From Fulverythrobacter ferritrahens (GTDB taxonomy: Bacteria; Pseudomonadota; Alphaproteobacteria; Sphingomonadales; Sphingomonadaceae), in contig NZ_JACDXU010000002.1 in NCBI RefSeq assembly GCF_020539485.1, forward strand, positions 744,001 to 808,000: a DNA stretch of 64,000 nt, given 5' to 3'. Below the pieces are notes generated by a model, which worked only from the letters and a program-made list of their open reading frames with translations, made no database searches and was not told where the DNA came from. Positions within the stretch are counted from its first letter, which is position 1. Every line of letters starts with the position of its first letter. Below are positions 61,588-64,000 of the stretch, piece after piece. The translations under genes and the position numbers were made by a program.

Positions 61588-64000
61588 TTACCTGCTCACG
61601 TCTAGGCGGGCTCCCGCTGCGAAAGCGCCACCGGGGCCGGGGCCCACCGTGCTGACACCGGCACCTGGCGTGCCGACAGTCACGCTCTTACCGGCAGCGT
61701 TGTCGACGACGAGCTTGGCCCACAGCGTGCCGTTCTCGCTGAAATAGGCCGTTTCACCAGCCTCGCGCAGCGCAGCGAGGCTGGATTTTTGCACACCTCC
61801 GGTGGCAGTGCCGAAGCCGGGAAGTTCGAAAATGACCCAGGAGCCATCATCCATTTCCGCAAGGGACAGGGAGAGGTCCTTCTTGCCAGTCTCAACTCTG
61901 ACTTCGGCTCCGCTGCGGATCGTGGTCTGGCCGGTATATTCCCACCGCCTGCCGTTGCGGCTAAGCATGACCGGTTCGGCAATCGGGCCACTGCCGAAGC
62001 CGAAATTGCCGCCCACGCTGAAGTGACCGAAGTCGCCCCGACATACGGCAGCGCCCCAGGCCGGCCTGATCTGGCAGGCTTCTTCGTCCGACGCGATCCC
62101 GTTGTCGAGGACGATGTAGGAATTCGGGATGCCGCCGACCGAGCCGTCCTTGTCATGGATCGCAGCGCCCCTCCAGGCATTGGCGCGTCCAAAATCGGAG
62201 GACCATTTGCGCACGACTGGTGGGAAATCGACCGGCCTGGAATTGATGAATTTCGCGCCCTCGATGGAGTTCTCGGAGCTCATCCCGAAGCTGGTATACA
62301 TCAGGTAGGAGAGCGCGCCTGCACTGCGCGTGTCGTTGGGCTCGAAGTTCACGAAGGTGGTATTTTCCACATCGTGGCGGAGATCGTAATATTCATAGCC
62401 GCGGATCGGATAATCCGGGATGTCGTTCGGCATGCTGCGCCCATAAGCGATTTCCTCGGGAGTACGCGGGTTGCCGATATTGTCGGTTTCACCCACGAAC
62501 AGTGAATCGACGACCTTTGACGTGTAGGGGGCGCGGCCAACTGCGGAAGCCGCATGGGTGAAGCCGATCGCATTGTCGGCCACCTTCAAATTCTTGAAAA
62601 GGTGCAGTTCACCACGGCCCCACACGGCGCCATGGCGGTTCTTGTAGCCTGTGAAATTCTCGAAAACCGAGCCTTTGGGCGGGCTCTTCGGGTCATTCGG
62701 ATCGGTGAAGGCAAAATGGTAGTTGCTGCCGCCCACGCTGAACGTGCCATCGGGTTTCGGGCCGCGATCGAACATGAAGCCATCGAAGTTCGAGTGGGCG
62801 GTATTGCCGGAAAACTCCCGCATGGCCGTTCGCCGAGGCCAGATCTTTTCCGCGCCCTCCTTGCCCTCGTGTGCGCCCGTCGGATGCTCCGGCAGGGCGA
62901 ACCAGAAGCCCGTCTGTTCGGACCCTGCAGCCACATTGTCGCGGTAGATATTGTCAGGATTCGTGATCCAGAAGGTGGAGGCTGTATTGTCCGACGGGAT
63001 CAGCACATCCTTGGAGCGCTGGCCGGCCGTTCCAGAGGTCGTTCCGCCCGGTCCCAGATTGGTAGGAATACAGGGCTGGGTGGGATGACACTTGGTCATG
63101 ATTCCCAGATTGTGAACGAACTGATTGCCCGTCTCCACTGCGTCTTCAAGGAAGAAGCAATGGCCCACGGTGTTGAAGGTCACATTGTTTTCGATCTGCA
63201 GGTTGTTGGTGCCATGCACCGTCACGCAGCGGCTGTAAGTGTCGTGGATTGAAGAGTTGCGGACATACTGTCCCTGGCCTTCACCGATGATGTGCCAGTG
63301 GATCGGATAGCGGGCCAGATGCAGATGCTGCCCCATGCGATTGAGCTCAACCCCTGAGACATACATCTTTGATCCGGCCATCGCCATGATGTGGCCGCCG
63401 AAATAGGAGCTGGCTGCATCATCCGAGGCCTGAATGCGGATGTTGCGCGTCAGCAGGCCGACTTCGCCCCGCTCGTCGACGCCGAAGGTGATCTCGCCGA
63501 AATGCATGTAATCCAGCGGCTTATCGAGCGTGATGGCATTGCCCTTGATGGCGGTAATGGTGCGCCGCTCTGCCTGTTTGGAATCGAAATCGGTTGAGGC
63601 GAGAACAATCTCGTCGCCTTTGCGCCATCCATTCGCATCCAGCACCTCGATCGTGGCGCTGCCGGCCTTCGCCGTCTTCGCCAGCTTGGTCCAGGTGTGC
63701 TTACGATCGCCATGCAGGTTCAGGGTGCCGGCCATCATCATGATGCCCCGGTCCCCCATGGTGTTGATGTCTTCGTTGGGGATATTGTCGGTCAGCGTAA
63801 TCGTGGCCTTGCGGGTGAAGGGCCTGGCCTCGGTGCCGACTTCCAGTTCGCCGCCCGCCAGCAGGATCCACTCGCTCTTCAGCTCAAGGTCGTCATTCGC
63901 GAAGCTGAGCTTGCCGTCGATCGTCAGGCTGCGTAGTGCGGGAGGGCTGACATCGAGAATAATCTCCCGGTCCCGGCCGATCCGCACGGCATCGCCTTCG
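61588..64000 (-). CDS. G8-domain/parallel beta-helix protein, 5' end beyond window
   Basis: At least 803 residues, open to the window edge, where EGDAVRIGRDREIILDVS continues a G8 domain (LRSLTIDGKLSFANDDLELK, EWILLAGGELEVGTEARPFT). Repeated right-handed beta-helix turns follow (YVRNSSIHDTYSRCVTVHGT, NNLQIENNVTFNTVGHCFFL, FSGNTAHSNFDGFMFD), an arrangement seen in CEMIP/TMEM2-type hyaluronan-binding or -degrading proteins and bacterial relatives. The C-terminus (SWVIFELPGFGTA) is a beta-rich domain. The protein is likely secreted, but the signal region is outside. The in-frame GTG at 63987 is not the true start. A polysaccharide- or adhesion-related role is inferred. Confidence 0.85.
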   Translation of the reverse strand, partial: EGDAVRIGRDREIILDVSPPALRSLTIDGKLSFANDDLELKSEWILLAGGELEVGTEARPFTRKATITLTDNIPNEDINTMGDRGIMMMAGTLNLHGDRKHTWTKLAKTAKAGSATIEVLDANGWRKGDEIVLASTDFDSKQAERRTITAIKGNAITLDKPLDYMHFGEITFGVDERGEVGLLTRNIRIQASDDAASSYFGGHIMAMAGSKMYVSGVELNRMGQHLHLARYPIHWHIIGEGQGQYVRNSSIHDTYSRCVTVHGTNNLQIENNVTFNTVGHCFFLEDAVETGNQFVHNLGIMTKCHPTQPCIPTNLGPGGTTSGTAGQRSKDVLIPSDNTASTFWITNPDNIYRDNVAAGSEQTGFWFALPEHPTGAHEGKEGAEKIWPRRTAMREFSGNTAHSNFDGFMFDRGPKPDGTFSVGGSNYHFAFTDPNDPKSPPKGSVFENFTGYKNRHGAVWGRGELHLFKNLKVADNAIGFTHAASAVGRAPYTSKVVDSLFVGETDNIGNPRTPEEIAYGRSMPNDIPDYPIRGYEYYDLRHDVENTTFVNFEPNDTRSAGALSYLMYTSFGMSSENSIEGAKFINSRPVDFPPVVRKWSSDFGRANAWRGAAIHDKDGSVGGIPNSYIVLDNGIASDEEACQIRPAWGAAVCRGDFGHFSVGGNFGFGSGPIAEPVMLSRNGRRWEYTGQTTIRSGAEVRVETGKKDLSLSLAEMDDGSWVIFELPGFGTATGGVQKSSLAALREAGETAYFSENGTLWAKLVVDNAAGKSVTVGTPGAGVSTVGPGPGGAFAAGARLDVSR

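Noticed and set aside
1-64000. tRNA, rRNA or replication origin
   Set aside because: No cloverleaf-like or rRNA-like sequence was recognised on either strand, and there is no DnaA-box cluster or rep gene. Short ncRNAs cannot be excluded by eye.

Overview
This window looks like a chromosomal stretch from a GC-rich alphaproteobacterium, most likely a sphingomonad. The basis is high GC at third codon positions, a TonB-dependent receptor heading a catabolic operon, the DUF2924/serine-recombinase cassette typical of alphaproteobacterial phages, a Csu-type pilus operon and the general protein flavour. The genus is inferred; there is no rRNA or tRNA gene to fix it.

Layout. (1) 1-4675: a decayed prophage. 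On the minus strand lie a helicase 3' remnant, a small ORF, DUF2924, a large serine recombinase and an unknown gene, mostly coupled by ATGA overlaps. On the plus strand lie a small membrane protein, a TIGR02594-type cell-wall hydrolase and a holin-like protein. At least four of these genes carry frameshifts, deletions or stops. (2) 4859-11753: a defence island. It has an HTH-containing Dcm-type C5 methyltransferase, Vsr, a double-length MvaI/BcnI-family endonuclease, then McrB and McrC. (3) 11757-12960: a mostly non-coding junction with a 35-bp sequence that recurs at 38.76 kb, a frameshifted small gene and a small HTH gene. (4) 12966-32140: a GntR regulator with a palindromic operator and a divergent, tightly packed catabolic cluster. 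The cluster contains an acyl esterase, a TonB receptor, a CapA-like protein, a TRAP transporter (Q, M, P), two 2-hydroxyacyl-CoA-dehydratase-like subunits, a double and a single class III CoA-transferase, a dihaem cytochrome c, an OmpA-like protein, an alpha/beta hydrolase and a CmcJ-like oxygenase. (5) 32180-36771: a four-gene Csu chaperone-usher pilus operon on the minus strand. (6) 37644-43705: small zinc-ribbon, lipoprotein and hypothetical genes, then a MacB/HlyD-type ABC export operon. (7) 43748-46372: a truncated D-2-hydroxyacid dehydrogenase, a BKACE enzyme and a LuxR-type regulator. (8) 46716-60992: one giant YD-repeat/RHS gene of about 4,760 codons, split by a single in-frame TAG. 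It carries two long Ala-rich insertions and a LysM, and its 3' end abuts an IS5-family remnant. (9) 61588-64000: a G8-domain/parallel-beta-helix protein that runs off the window.

How the genes work together. The catabolic cluster reads as a complete uptake-and-activation route for an unknown organic acid or ester: outer-membrane receptor, extracytoplasmic hydrolases, TRAP uptake, CoA transfer, then dehydration of a 2-hydroxyacyl-CoA. It recalls the Fld/Had CoA-transferase plus dehydratase arrangement of anaerobes, but the ATP-dependent activator gene is not in the window, and the smaller dehydratase-like subunit appears to lack part of the usual cysteine set. That cluster and the giant interrupted RHS protein are the most unusual parts of the sequence.
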